A DNA stretch of 12,486 nt, from the NCBI GenBank assembly GCA_014804565.1, contig JAAUZN010000064.1, forward strand, positions 1 to 12,486, in the 5' to 3' direction. Both the position numbers and the translations under genes were made by a program. The notes beneath the pieces are model-generated. The model was given only the letters and a program-made list of their open reading frames with translations. It ran no database searches and was not told the DNA's origin. The stretch comes from Lachnospiraceae bacterium (lineage in GTDB: Bacteria; Bacillota; Clostridia; Lachnospirales; Lachnospiraceae). Shown in pieces: positions 1 through 7,321 of the stretch (position 1 is the first letter of the stretch; each line of letters starts with the position of its first letter).

Positions 1-1
1 C

Positions 2-82
2 ATGATGGAATTTCTGTCGGAGTGGCTGGTAAACCATATCCTGAACAGCGATAAGAAAATCGGAGAGGCATCACAAATGTGA
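2..82 (+). CDS. Hemerythrin-family protein, C-terminal fragment (5' end outside window)
   Basis: The frame starting at base 2 reads through to a TGA at 80-82 and ends in about 26 residues typical of the last helix of bacterial hemerythrins: FLSEWLVNHILNSDKKIG. The HxxxxD spacing (His in VNHI, Asp in NSD) matches the last iron-ligand motif of the family, a diiron protein that binds O2 reversibly in the cytoplasm. The rest of the gene lies left of the window, so length, the other ligands and any fused domain cannot be judged. The in-frame ATGs at base 2 and base 5 are internal methionines, not starts. It converges on the coiled-coil gene at 99-566, and its stop codon lies inside a perfect hairpin. 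Assignment rests on one short but characteristic motif. Confidence 0.75.
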   Translation: MMEFLSEWLVNHILNSDKKIGEASQM

Positions 83-88
83 TGCCTC
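65..88 (-). terminator. Perfect 10-bp hairpin between converging genes, probable terminator
   Basis: GAGGCATCAC (65-74) and GTGATGCCTC (79-88) are exact reverse complements around a 4-base loop. Read on the minus strand the hairpin starts 10 bases after the TAG of the 99-566 gene and is followed, four bases later, by a short T-rich stretch (ATTTTCTT). Read on the plus strand there is no T-run, and the left arm lies within the hemerythrin coding end. It therefore fits best as the end of the minus-strand operon, perhaps blocking plus-strand transcripts too. The weak T-tract lowers confidence. Confidence 0.55.
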
Positions 89-98
89 GATGCATTGT

Positions 99-566
99 CT
101 AGTAAAATACGGTATGCTGTCTCCTGTATGTATCATTATCCTTTTGGCTCAGTTCCCTCTCTACTTGAGATAATTTCTTTTCCAGATCTTTTATCTTTTC
201 TTCATCCCCTGAAGCCTCTCTGATCTGCTGTTCCAACTGCTGCTTCTGTTTTTTCAGTTTCTCGATCTCACGGTCAACCTTATCCGTATTGGCTGTGACT
301 TTCTCTGCACTATCGACTTTTTTCGGATCGTCATACAGCACTTTCGGATTGCCGTTTTCATCCTGTCCCATACGATACAGCCCGCTTGGCCTGCTGCCGG
401 ACTGCTCGCTGCTGATGTACTCATCTATGGGAGCTTGAACCGCTTCTGCTTTTTTGTCTGCCTCCTGATCCTTTCCGACCGCCCTAGTCTTATCCTTTTC
501 TTCCTGCAGCCTTTCCCAATAATCATTTTTGTAGTCCCTGTAATTGCCATTTACTTCCATTGCCAT
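99..566 (-). CDS. Small charged coiled-coil protein of unknown function
   Basis: The product has 155 residues, no signal peptide and no membrane segment, so it is probably cytoplasmic. The first 45 residues are highly charged. A middle segment around residues 62-82 (LYRMGQDENGNPKVLYDDP) looks like a small conserved block, and residues 95-145 form a strongly predicted heptad coiled coil rich in Lys, Glu and Gln. The start is supported by AGGAGGA (574-580) seven bases upstream of the ATG. The gene follows the GHKL kinase gene by 71 bases with no evident terminator, so it is probably the last gene of the transporter/two-component operon. I recognise the style of protein from Lachnospiraceae but no named family, and propose no function. 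The small gene at 7322-7813 holds the same position after the second kinase but has no obvious sequence similarity. Confidence 0.8.
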   Translation of the reverse strand: MAMEVNGNYRDYKNDYWERLQEEKDKTRAVGKDQEADKKAEAVQAPIDEYISSEQSGSRPSGLYRMGQDENGNPKVLYDDPKKVDSAEKVTANTDKVDREIEKLKKQKQQLEQQIREASGDEEKIKDLEKKLSQVERELSQKDNDTYRRQHTVFY

Positions 567-573
567 GACGATA

Positions 574-580
574 TCCTCCT
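574..580 (-). promoter_or_regulatory. Ribosome binding site AGGAGGA for the 99-566 gene
   Basis: A near-perfect Shine-Dalgarno sequence ends seven bases before the ATG at 566. It sets the start at MAMEVNGN rather than at the second ATG two codons later. The 71-base gap upstream has no recognisable promoter, consistent with read-through from the kinase gene. Confidence 0.75.
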
Positions 581-637
581 TTTTAGACAGAATATATCTC
601 TGCCTTTACCTGTTATTCGTCATTGCCCGGACTGTAT

Positions 638-1960
638 TTAACCTGTTTGCCGCGAAATGCTTTCTGATTGCTGTGGAATGATCAAGAGGATGCTTAACAC
701 AAATTTTCCTTCCTCTGTCCGTATCTCTATCGCACCCTGATATTTCTCTACAGCCGCCCTGATATTGGCAATCCCGGTTCCCTCATGGATCGTTTTCCTG
801 CCAGTGCTGCTATTTTCTATCTCGATCAATAAAAAATCTCCCTGCACTTTCCCTGACACATGGATATACTTTTGTTTGCCGCTGTCGATCAGGTTACAGG
901 CAGAAATAGCGTTATCCAGCGCATTCCCTAAAATGATACAGAAATCGATGTCGCGGATTCCGCAAGGATATGGAACGGCCAGAGAACACTGTACTTCTAT
1001 CCTGCTCTCTTCTGCAATCCCCAGTTTATTCCCAAGCAGAATATCCAGCACCGGGTGATTGGTGCTGACCGGAAACGATATATCTGCCGTCAGACTCTCC
1101 ATTCCCTCCACATACTGTAATGCCGCCTCCGTCTCTTGGCTTTTCAGCAGTTCTTTCATGACCGTGATATGGTTTTTGATATCATGCCGGAAGGATTTGG
1201 TCTTTTCATAGCGCAGTTTTGCCTCTTCCACATACTGCTGCAGGAAATGTGCCTGCTGCTCTAACACCGCCGCTCCCTTAAGTAACTGAAAGTTTTCTGC
1301 CAATTTTTTATAGAAAAACAGAATACAAAACAGACTAGCTGCTCCCAATATCTGCATCATTAACATCTGAAAAGGATTCACACCGGACAGCGATCCCTCC
1401 TCCCTTGTTGTCATGGTATTCCCATAAATCGTTTCATTGATATATTCACTTGCCAAAAAGATCAATAGCACCGGCATCAATATCACAGACACGTATTTTT
1501 TGTCAGCCATTTCATCGCATCCGCAGCATTTCTGTATTCCCCAGTAACACAGGATCGCCAGCGCAAGAGCAAGGATATACCCTGTTCCCATTAAAATAAT
1601 ACCGAAAAACCCGGGACTTATTTTAAAGACAAGAGGAAACAACATAAAAGATAAAGAATTCGATAGGCCAAAGCATAAATTTATTATTTCCGCTGTTACG
1701 ACTGCATATAAGGCCGTAGAAACAAAATCTGCTTTGTAAAACATCCTCCCCGTTGTCATAAGAAGCAGGATAAATACAAGAATGGCCCAAAATCCCTGTA
1801 GTTCAAAGACCTCCAAAACAGCCATTCCAAAGACCCCAAACAAGATACAAAATAGGAGCTTCCCTTTTTTCTGCAAAAAACCTGTAAAGAACCAAAACCC
1901 TATAAGCATTTCAAGGCTTGTCATGACATACCTGCTGAGAAAATCCAAATAATCCATCAT
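638..1960 (-). CDS. GHKL-type sensor histidine kinase (AgrC/ComD-like), system 1
   Basis: This 440-residue membrane sensor kinase should phosphorylate the LytTR regulator encoded just upstream. Residues 1-220 hold about six hydrophobic helices. A linker helix leads to the H-box FRHDIKNH with the phospho-acceptor His259. The N-box (GNALDNAISAC, around 345-355) and the G-box (GTGIANI, 394-400) define a GHKL ATPase domain of the short HPK10 type, with no HAMP or PAS. Its ATG follows the regulator stop by one base, with a GGGG ribosome binding site inside the regulator's last codons, implying coupled translation. The ligand is unknown: no agrB/agrD or other peptide-processing gene is in the window, and the operon begins with a sodium-coupled transporter instead. 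Family assignment is secure; the signal is not. Confidence 0.93.
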   Translation of the reverse strand: MMDYLDFLSRYVMTSLEMLIGFWFFTGFLQKKGKLLFCILFGVFGMAVLEVFELQGFWAILVFILLLMTTGRMFYKADFVSTALYAVVTAEIINLCFGLSNSLSFMLFPLVFKISPGFFGIILMGTGYILALALAILCYWGIQKCCGCDEMADKKYVSVILMPVLLIFLASEYINETIYGNTMTTREEGSLSGVNPFQMLMMQILGAASLFCILFFYKKLAENFQLLKGAAVLEQQAHFLQQYVEEAKLRYEKTKSFRHDIKNHITVMKELLKSQETEAALQYVEGMESLTADISFPVSTNHPVLDILLGNKLGIAEESRIEVQCSLAVPYPCGIRDIDFCIILGNALDNAISACNLIDSGKQKYIHVSGKVQGDFLLIEIENSSTGRKTIHEGTGIANIRAAVEKYQGAIEIRTEEGKFVLSILLIIPQQSESISRQTG

Positions 1961-1961
1961 T

Positions 1962-2681
1962 TCATGATCCCCATTCCACCATATACCGTAAGATCACGTT
2001 TGAGAATTCCTTATTTCTAAGGCGTGACACAGGTATTTCCTTTCCGTTCGCCATATAGGCGGTATTGTCCCGGTAGCTTTTCAGATGGTTCAGGTTGATC
2101 ATGTAGCTTCTGTGACACCTGAAAAATCGCTCGTCCAGTTTCTTCTCCAGATTTTCCATCCTGTCATAGTAGTCAATGACCTCTCCTGTTGTAAGATACA
2201 GATACACTTTCCGGTCTATGATCTCACAGCAGACAATATCCTGAAAGGAGATGATATCGCTTTCATATCCCTTTTGAACCAATAAACTTACTTTTTCCGG
2301 GGATACCTTTTCCTGCCTGGAAAGAAAAAGCCTTTCCATCGTCCTCTCAAACTGTGTTTCCTGCACAGGTTTCACCAAATAATCAAAGGGGCCTGCCTCA
2401 AAAGACTGAAACACCATTTCTTTCAAAACTGTTATAAAGATCAGAAAACCTTTATATCCTTGCTCCCTTAACCTTCTGGCCGTTTCCATTCCGTCCATTC
2501 CCGGCATCCCGATATCGAGAAACAGGAGGTCCATTTTTTCATTGTTTTTTAGCAATTCCTCTCCCGAAGAGTATCGCATAACAGAGATCTCTTCCTTTTT
2601 CTTCCCGAAAAAATCTGCCGCCATTTTTTCAATTTTCTCTGCCATACATTTTTCATCATCACAGATCGCAATATGGATCAT
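1962..2681 (-). CDS. LytTR-family response regulator, system 1
   Basis: This 239-residue response regulator has an N-terminal receiver domain (about 1-120) and a C-terminal LytTR DNA-binding domain (about 135-235). The receiver shows Asp8/Asp9, phospho-acceptor Asp56 in LLFLDIGMPGMDG, Thr84 and Lys104 in YLVKP. The LytTR part carries the typical FFRCHRSYMINL signature around residues 186-197. By analogy with AgrA, VirR and ComE it should bind paired direct repeats as a dimer once phosphorylated by the kinase at 638-1960. I chose the ATG at 2681 because AGGAAGGTG sits at proper spacing before it. A GTG at 2708 in the same frame, overlapping the transporter TGA, would add nine residues but has only a weak site. 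It lies 23 bases after the transporter gene and one base before the kinase gene. Confidence 0.93.
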   Translation of the reverse strand: MIHIAICDDEKCMAEKIEKMAADFFGKKKEEISVMRYSSGEELLKNNEKMDLLFLDIGMPGMDGMETARRLREQGYKGFLIFITVLKEMVFQSFEAGPFDYLVKPVQETQFERTMERLFLSRQEKVSPEKVSLLVQKGYESDIISFQDIVCCEIIDRKVYLYLTTGEVIDYYDRMENLEKKLDERFFRCHRSYMINLNHLKSYRDNTAYMANGKEIPVSRLRNKEFSNVILRYMVEWGS

Positions 2682-2704
2682 AGGATCACCTTCCTCGTAA
2701 TTTA

Positions 2705-4057
2705 TCACAACCCTTGAATCAAAATGATCAATATAAGTATAGGCAAAACAAATCTGAAATAATATTTCAAATACTTGGACAGCTTCAATCCCTCTCCGGT
2801 ATTGGCTTCCTCCAGGTATTTATCAAATCCCCATCCCCATTTAGTTACGCAGAATAAAAGAAAGACGAGAGAACCGACCGGAAGCAATAAATTACTGACA
2901 AGGAAATCTTCGCTGTCCAGCACATCCCTTCCGCCGATCAGATGCAGACCGCTCCACACATTGTATCCCAGCACACAGGGGAGGCTTGCTATCAGTACAA
3001 AAATACAGTTGATAATTGACGCCTTCTTCCTGCTCCATCCAAAATTGTCAATACAGCCCGCCAGTAGGTTTTCAAACACGGCAATCACCGTGGAGAAGCT
3101 GGCAAAGGTCATAAACAGGAAAAACAGTGCGCCCCAGATGCGTCCCCCTGTCATATTGACAAACACATTCGGCAGCGTAACAAAAATCAGAGACGGGCCG
3201 GCATCGGGCTCCACTCCGAAGGAAAAGCATGCCGGAAAGATGATCAGTCCGGACATCAACGCCACAAATGTGTCCAGAATGCAGATCCGCACAGATTCTC
3301 CCGCCAGCGTATGTTCTTTTGACATATAGCTGCCAAAGATCTCCATCGCGCCGATTCCCAGACTCAACGTGAAAAAGGCCTGATTCATGGCTGCAGTGAT
3401 CACATTGCCAAGCCCTGTCTCTCTCGCTCTGGCAAAATCAGGCATCAGATAAAAGGCAATCCCCTCTCCAGCACCTGACAACATGGCGCTGTGAACCGCC
3501 AAAACAATGATCAACACAAGCAGTGCCATCATCATCACTTTGGTAACGCGCTCCAGCCCGTTCTGCAAACCAAAACTGCAGACCATGAAACCCGCAAGGA
3601 CCGTGATCATCATCCAAACTGTCATTTCTACGGGATCAGCACATAGTTCACCAAACACACTGCTGACCGCCTCCGCACTCATGCCCTTTTGAAAGCTCCC
3701 GCCGGCAAACTTAAAGAAATAGCTGAGCATCCAGCCCGAAACCGTCGTATAGTACATCATCAGAAGATAACAGCCGATCATACAAAACCAGCCATGAACA
3801 TGCCACTTGCTTCCCGGCTTTTCCAAAGCCTTATATCCCAGCACCGCACTCTTACCGCCGGCACGCCCTACGGCAAGTTCCATTGTCAGAACCGGCACGC
3901 CCATACAAAGCAGAAAGAGCAAATAAAACAGTACGAAAACAGCTCCGCCGTTCTCCCCTGCCACGTAAGGAAATCTCCACACATTTCCGATACCGATCGC
4001 ACATCCCGCACTCACCAGAATAAATCCCAGACGGGACCCAAAGCTTTCACGTTCCAC
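2705..4057 (-). CDS. Sodium-dependent transporter, neurotransmitter:sodium symporter (NSS/SNF) family
   Basis: This predicted 450-residue inner-membrane symporter should import an amino acid or related amine driven by the sodium gradient, as LeuT, TnaT and Tyt1 do. The first helix contains GCAIGIGNVWRFPYVAGENG, the unwound TM1 region that forms the sodium and substrate sites in LeuT. The next helices include the VPVLTMELAVGR block. About eleven hydrophobic segments follow, normal for bacterial members. The reading frame extends upstream to 4129, but I choose the GTG at 4057 because AGGAGG (4066-4071) precedes it by eight bases and the promoter at 4091-4119 lies inside the longer frame, so the longer start could not be on the transcript. 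The substrate cannot be read from sequence. It is followed within 23 bases by the system 1 regulator, which suggests that regulator and transporter serve the same substrate. Confidence 0.93.
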   Translation of the reverse strand: MERESFGSRLGFILVSAGCAIGIGNVWRFPYVAGENGGAVFVLFYLLFLLCMGVPVLTMELAVGRAGGKSAVLGYKALEKPGSKWHVHGWFCMIGCYLLMMYYTTVSGWMLSYFFKFAGGSFQKGMSAEAVSSVFGELCADPVEMTVWMMITVLAGFMVCSFGLQNGLERVTKVMMMALLVLIIVLAVHSAMLSGAGEGIAFYLMPDFARARETGLGNVITAAMNQAFFTLSLGIGAMEIFGSYMSKEHTLAGESVRICILDTFVALMSGLIIFPACFSFGVEPDAGPSLIFVTLPNVFVNMTGGRIWGALFFLFMTFASFSTVIAVFENLLAGCIDNFGWSRKKASIINCIFVLIASLPCVLGYNVWSGLHLIGGRDVLDSEDFLVSNLLLPVGSLVFLLFCVTKWGWGFDKYLEEANTGEGLKLSKYLKYYFRFVLPILILIILIQGL

Positions 4058-4065
4058 ACCTGAAT

Positions 4066-4071
4066 CCTCCT
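4066..4071 (-). promoter_or_regulatory. Ribosome binding site AGGAGG fixing a GTG start
   Basis: A perfect AGGAGG lies eight bases upstream of GTG 4057-4055. No ATG in this frame has a comparable site: the in-frame ATG at 4102 would lie upstream of the predicted transcription start. This site decides the start of the transporter gene. Confidence 0.8.
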
Positions 4072-4090
4072 CATCGTTTACATTGGATTT

Positions 4091-4119
4091 ATTATATATC
4101 ATTTCGCGCAAGATGTAAA
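4091..4119 (-). promoter_or_regulatory. Sigma-A type promoter for the transporter/two-component operon
   Basis: On the minus strand, TTTACA (4114-4119) and a perfect TATAAT (4091-4096) are separated by exactly 17 bases. Transcription would begin near 4084, leaving a leader of about 27 bases that contains the AGGAGG and leads to the GTG at 4057. It sits just 21 bases after the lipoprotein stop codon, and no terminator separates the two, so read-through from the lipoprotein unit is also possible. I saw no convincing LytTR direct-repeat pair next to it. Confidence 0.75.
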
Positions 4120-4139
4120 AAGCTGTCACAAGTTATCTC

Positions 4140-5534
4140 TTAACCCGCAAAAGCGCAGAACGGTCCCACTGTGATGTCCGTCACAACATTATCCTCCGCA
4201 GAAAACCAGATACTCACATTGCCAAACCCTTCCCCGGTAATGAGACAGTTTTCCACCTCTCCATACGGAGAAGCATAAAAGCCGTAAGCCCTTAATTTCC
4301 CCCAGGCGCCGTCCACACTGATGCCGGGATAGATGCCAAAGATGGTCACATCATCCACCTGCTCACCCTTGTAGCCGATATGTCCAGCGTTCAGTGCCTC
4401 GAAAGAAAACGCTTCTCTTCCATCCTTCAAACCGACCGTCCACTCCTCAAAATCCGGCTCCGGCTGTTCAAGCTCTACCTCATACTTCTCAGAAAGAAGG
4501 GTCTGCGCCGCATCCAGAAAATAATCTTCATTCAAAATCAATAGACCCAGATCGGAGGCTGTATCTGTCCGCTCCTTCCCGGCCTCGTCCGCAAGGAGTT
4601 TTAAATATGCTGGCGTGTACGCAGCAAAGGACTCATATTCCATGGGCCGATACTCGATGGAAATTTCCCCTGCTCCTTCCATAAGCCCGTTATACCATTC
4701 CTCGTAGTCTGCCTGATCGTACCTGTAATCCTCATACCATTCAAAGATATCTCCACTTTCATCTGTCCGAATACAATATATCGTTCCATCTCCGTCAATA
4801 TCCAAGTCATCCGGAAAGGGCTGTCCTTCGTATGAGTCCGAAATTTCCTTATCCCACGCGCACACATAACCGATCTGCTCATAGGAATCGTGCTTTGGAT
4901 CATATCGGTAGAGTTCAAAGGGCCAGAATTCCCCGCGCGAATGATTGTGGGAAGCCTCCGCTTTTATGATACCGTTATCATAATAAGTAAGAGCCGGAAA
5001 CTGTGTAAATTCCCGTTTTAGCTTTCCGAGAACAGGATCATAATCATAGATGATCTCCATCATGCCCGCCATGATTGCATTGGAATAGCTGACGATCAGC
5101 TCCTCCCTGCCGTCCCCGTCAATATCTGTCACGGCAAAATGGTTGTCTCTCATCTCTCCAAACCCGGCATCCAAAGACGAGGTGTCCAGTTCACCGTCAG
5201 GAAGCTGCCTGGCCGCAATGATCTGCGACAGAATCCCGCCATAGTAATGCCTGATCTGCGCCTCATACAACGCCTGCGCTTTTTCTGGGTTTTCTTCGGC
5301 AGAATCCTCCTCATTTTCCGCATCTGTGCTGTCCAGAATAATCTCTTCTTCTAATACAGGAGTCTCCACCGCGCCAGAGGGTGCTTCCATATCATCCACA
5401 AGTATCTGTTCCTCTCCCACTGTTTCGCTGTTCTTGGCAACATCATCCTTCGCACCACACCCTGCAAAAAATATGACACCGCCACACAATAGCACGGCTG
5501 TCCCTATTTTCAAACTTTCTATTTCTTTTTTCAT
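4140..5534 (-). CDS. Lipoprotein with two DxDxDG (FG-GAP-like) motifs
   Basis: This 464-residue protein has a short basic N-terminus, a hydrophobic stretch (about 10-24) and a lipobox FAGC with the lipidated Cys26, so it should be anchored on the outer face of the membrane. An acidic, low-complexity linker follows (about 35-85). Two DIDGDG motifs, near residues 137-142 and 245-250, resemble the calcium-binding loops of FG-GAP/VCBS-type repeats, which here read like a surface-sensing or ligand-binding fold of unknown target. The C-terminal 110 residues form another, unrecognised domain. I chose the ATG at 5534, which overlaps the stop of the preceding hydrolase gene as ATGA; a GTG at 5546 is an alternative with a ribosome site placed too close. 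The upstream hydrolase is broken, so coupled translation of this gene may be reduced. No function is proposed. Confidence 0.85.
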   Translation of the reverse strand: MKKEIESLKIGTAVLLCGGVIFFAGCGAKDDVAKNSETVGEEQILVDDMEAPSGAVETPVLEEEIILDSTDAENEEDSAEENPEKAQALYEAQIRHYYGGILSQIIAARQLPDGELDTSSLDAGFGEMRDNHFAVTDIDGDGREELIVSYSNAIMAGMMEIIYDYDPVLGKLKREFTQFPALTYYDNGIIKAEASHNHSRGEFWPFELYRYDPKHDSYEQIGYVCAWDKEISDSYEGQPFPDDLDIDGDGTIYCIRTDESGDIFEWYEDYRYDQADYEEWYNGLMEGAGEISIEYRPMEYESFAAYTPAYLKLLADEAGKERTDTASDLGLLILNEDYFLDAAQTLLSEKYEVELEQPEPDFEEWTVGLKDGREAFSFEALNAGHIGYKGEQVDDVTIFGIYPGISVDGAWGKLRAYGFYASPYGEVENCLITGEGFGNVSIWFSAEDNVVTDITVGPFCAFAG

Positions 5535-6293
5535 ATTACACTGCACACTTCCTTAATCCATCCTGTCACACCCTGCGGCAGGCGCTCGTCATAATACATT
5601 CCGTCGTCGTAGATCAAATTGGCCTGAATCTGATTGATCAGACAATGCTGTCCCATCTCCATACCGTAATTGACAGAAGCCACTCCTTTGTCCTCATTTC
5701 TAACCCATTCAGGAAAATAGCAAATGCAGTTCTTCATAGCTTGCAGCTCTTCCTGTCTGGGGGCAATGCATTCGTCAAAGGATGCCATCTCATCATGCCG
5801 TCCGTGTGCCACGATCAAACAAATCTGCGCATCTTCTATCTTCCTCAGGCTCTCTGCAGAGGGAACATATCCCGATGCAATGGGAATCGCCCCATCAAAA
5901 TCTTCGGAATAATCCTCGATCATCCTCCATGAAAAATATCCTCCGGAGGATGCCCCCACCCATGGCCTCCTGATAGGCCTTAGACGCATATTGTTCTGCG
6001 CCACAGTACCCAACACACCTTCTGCCGTCAATCGCACAATTTAGTCCATGAATCCACATAAGCACAGGATACTTTTTGTTCGATGGTGCCCCATACTTTA
6101 CCGGATCATATACAAAGTAGGTGATGTCTCCTTTCTCTTGGCACGGATAAATACACTCATCAAACTCATCCCAGTATCCGCCCATCACATAGGAGGTATT
6201 GCAACTGATAAAATCATCCTTCCCCAGTTCTCCCATCCATGGCGGGCTGGGATTTTCAACTTTGGTTTCCTTCGTAAATTTCGGTAGTTTCAT
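5531..6293 (-). pseudogene. Alpha/beta-hydrolase (esterase-like) broken by internal deletion and frameshift
   Basis: Two adjacent minus-strand frames encode the two ends of one serine hydrolase. The N-terminal part starts at ATG 6293, after AGAGG, and contains YPVLMWIHGLN, a strand with the oxyanion-hole HG. It reads in frame to about 5960. The C-terminal part begins in a frame shifted by one base, with the nucleophile elbow VGASSGGYFSW near 5940-5965. It continues with AHGRHDEM (probable acid residue) and GQHCLINQI (probable catalytic His), then stops at 5531-5533. Only about 32 residues separate the HG from the Ser, whereas related esterases and PHB-depolymerase-like proteins usually have roughly 80-90. 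A segment of about 50-60 codons therefore seems lost as well as the frame. Read straight through, the N-terminal frame ends at 5895. The stop overlaps the lipoprotein ATG. A sequencing error alone would not explain the missing segment. Confidence 0.82.
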
Positions 6294-6424
6294 ACCCAAC
6301 CTCTTTTCTGCGCTGTGCGCTTTGACCATACTACAAAATGTATTCAAAGGGATTGCCTAACATTATTTTATTATGATAACATATAAGACATAAATATTAC
6401 CATTACAAGAGAGGAATAACATAT
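6294..6424. promoter_or_regulatory. Divergent AT-rich intergenic region between hydrolase and NERD genes
   Basis: These 131 bases must hold the promoters of two divergent genes. The central part (about 6359-6400) is very AT-rich. For the minus strand, TTGTAA followed 17 bases later by TATATG is one weak candidate. For the plus strand, TTGCCT at 6353 has only poorly spaced -10 candidates (TATGAT at 6372, TATAAG at 6382). AGAGGA at 6410-6415 is a good ribosome site nine bases before the NERD ATG. I see no hairpin or operator that I would defend. Confidence 0.35.
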
Positions 6425-7300
6425 ATGCTGATAAATATTTTCTTTGTACTTATTTTACTTCTGATTTTTATTTTGATATTTGAAATAATTACATTTAAAC
6501 ATGAAACTTACTATAAAATAACCGGAAATGGTTTCTTGAAAACAATTTTTGATGCTGGTAAGTATGGTGAATATCTGACTTATAAGAAGTTGAAGGAATA
6601 TGAGTCTGACGGCGGAAAATTTCTGTTCAATTGCTATATACCTAAAGAGGACGGCAAAACAACGGAAATCGATGTACTGCTCATACACTCTACCGGTATT
6701 TTTGTAATTGAAAGCAAAAACTACAGCGGGTGGATATTCGGAAGTGAAAATAGCAAAACATGGACGCAGACGCTTCGCCGCGGCAACGGAAAGGTTCGTA
6801 AAGAGCATTTTTATAATCCCATTATGCAGAACAACACTCATGTAAAATGGTTAAAGGAAATAGTCGGAACAAATATTCCGATTTATTCGCTTATTGCTTT
6901 TTCTGAAAGGTGTACATTAAAAGATATAACTGTGGAAAGCTCTGATGTTGTGGTAATAAACAGACAGGATATCAGCGAATCAGTAAAGCACATGGGTAAT
7001 CGCTCCATACAGGCTCTCAGCAAAATGGATATCTCGCGAATCCAGGAAATGCTGTATCCTTACACCCAGACTACAGAATATGAAAAGCAGCAGCATATAG
7101 AAAACATCAAGAATCGTAAATCTGTTGAAAATACGGCACAGGAAAACGCCACAAACCAGAACAGCAATCAAATCTGTCCCAGATGCGGTGCAGAACTGGT
7201 TCTTCGTACTGCAAAAAAGGGAGAACATTCCGGGGAGCAGTTTTATGGCTGCTCCAGATTCCCGAAATGCAGATATACCACTTATAATGTCAATAAGTGA
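6425..7300 (+). CDS. Membrane-anchored NERD nuclease-related protein with C-terminal topoisomerase-type zinc ribbon
   Basis: The 291-residue product starts with a single hydrophobic anchor (about 2-22). A NERD domain follows (about 44-165), a branch of the PD-(D/E)XK nuclease fold. Candidate active-site residues are Glu49 in GKYGEY, Asp83 in TEIDVLL, and Glu96/Lys98 in VIESKNYSG; the NPIMQNN motif near 131-137 is also family-typical. After a low-complexity linker (about 215-248) comes a C4 zinc ribbon of the topoisomerase I type, CPRCG (Cys251, Cys254) with Cys276 and Cys282. Proteins of this layout are presumed to act on DNA; the actual substrate is unknown. The gene lies alone on the plus strand, is visibly richer in A and T than its neighbours, and runs convergently into the 7322-7813 gene with only 21 bases between stops. 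Insertion or transfer is possible but there are no flanking repeats. Confidence 0.9.
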   Translation: MLINIFFVLILLLIFILIFEIITFKHETYYKITGNGFLKTIFDAGKYGEYLTYKKLKEYESDGGKFLFNCYIPKEDGKTTEIDVLLIHSTGIFVIESKNYSGWIFGSENSKTWTQTLRRGNGKVRKEHFYNPIMQNNTHVKWLKEIVGTNIPIYSLIAFSERCTLKDITVESSDVVVINRQDISESVKHMGNRSIQALSKMDISRIQEMLYPYTQTTEYEKQQHIENIKNRKSVENTAQENATNQNSNQICPRCGAELVLRTAKKGEHSGEQFYGCSRFPKCRYTTYNVNK

Positions 7301-7321
7301 ATACTTCTCTGGCTTCTCAAT

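Noticed and set aside
2775..3329. Open 184-codon frame on the plus strand
   Set aside because: It is antisense to the well-supported transporter gene, shows no domain and lacks a plausible start signal.
4058..4129. Longer N-terminus for the transporter beginning at 4129 or at the ATG at 4102
   Set aside because: The -35 and -10 boxes lie within this extension and the perfect AGGAGG lies downstream of it, before the GTG at 4057.
4601..4918. Open 105-codon minus-strand frame inside the lipoprotein gene
   Set aside because: It is an out-of-frame shadow within the DIDGDG-containing coding region, without its own ribosome site.
5895..6037. Programmed ribosomal frameshift joining the two hydrolase frames
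   Set aside because: There is no convincing slippery heptamer or downstream structure, and joining the frames would still leave about 50-60 residues missing between the oxyanion hole and the nucleophile. A deletion explains both facts better.
7301..7321. Terminator between the converging NERD and coiled-coil genes
   Set aside because: Only a 4-bp inverted repeat (AAGT/ACTT) and a CTTCTC direct repeat are visible, with no stable stem or T-run.
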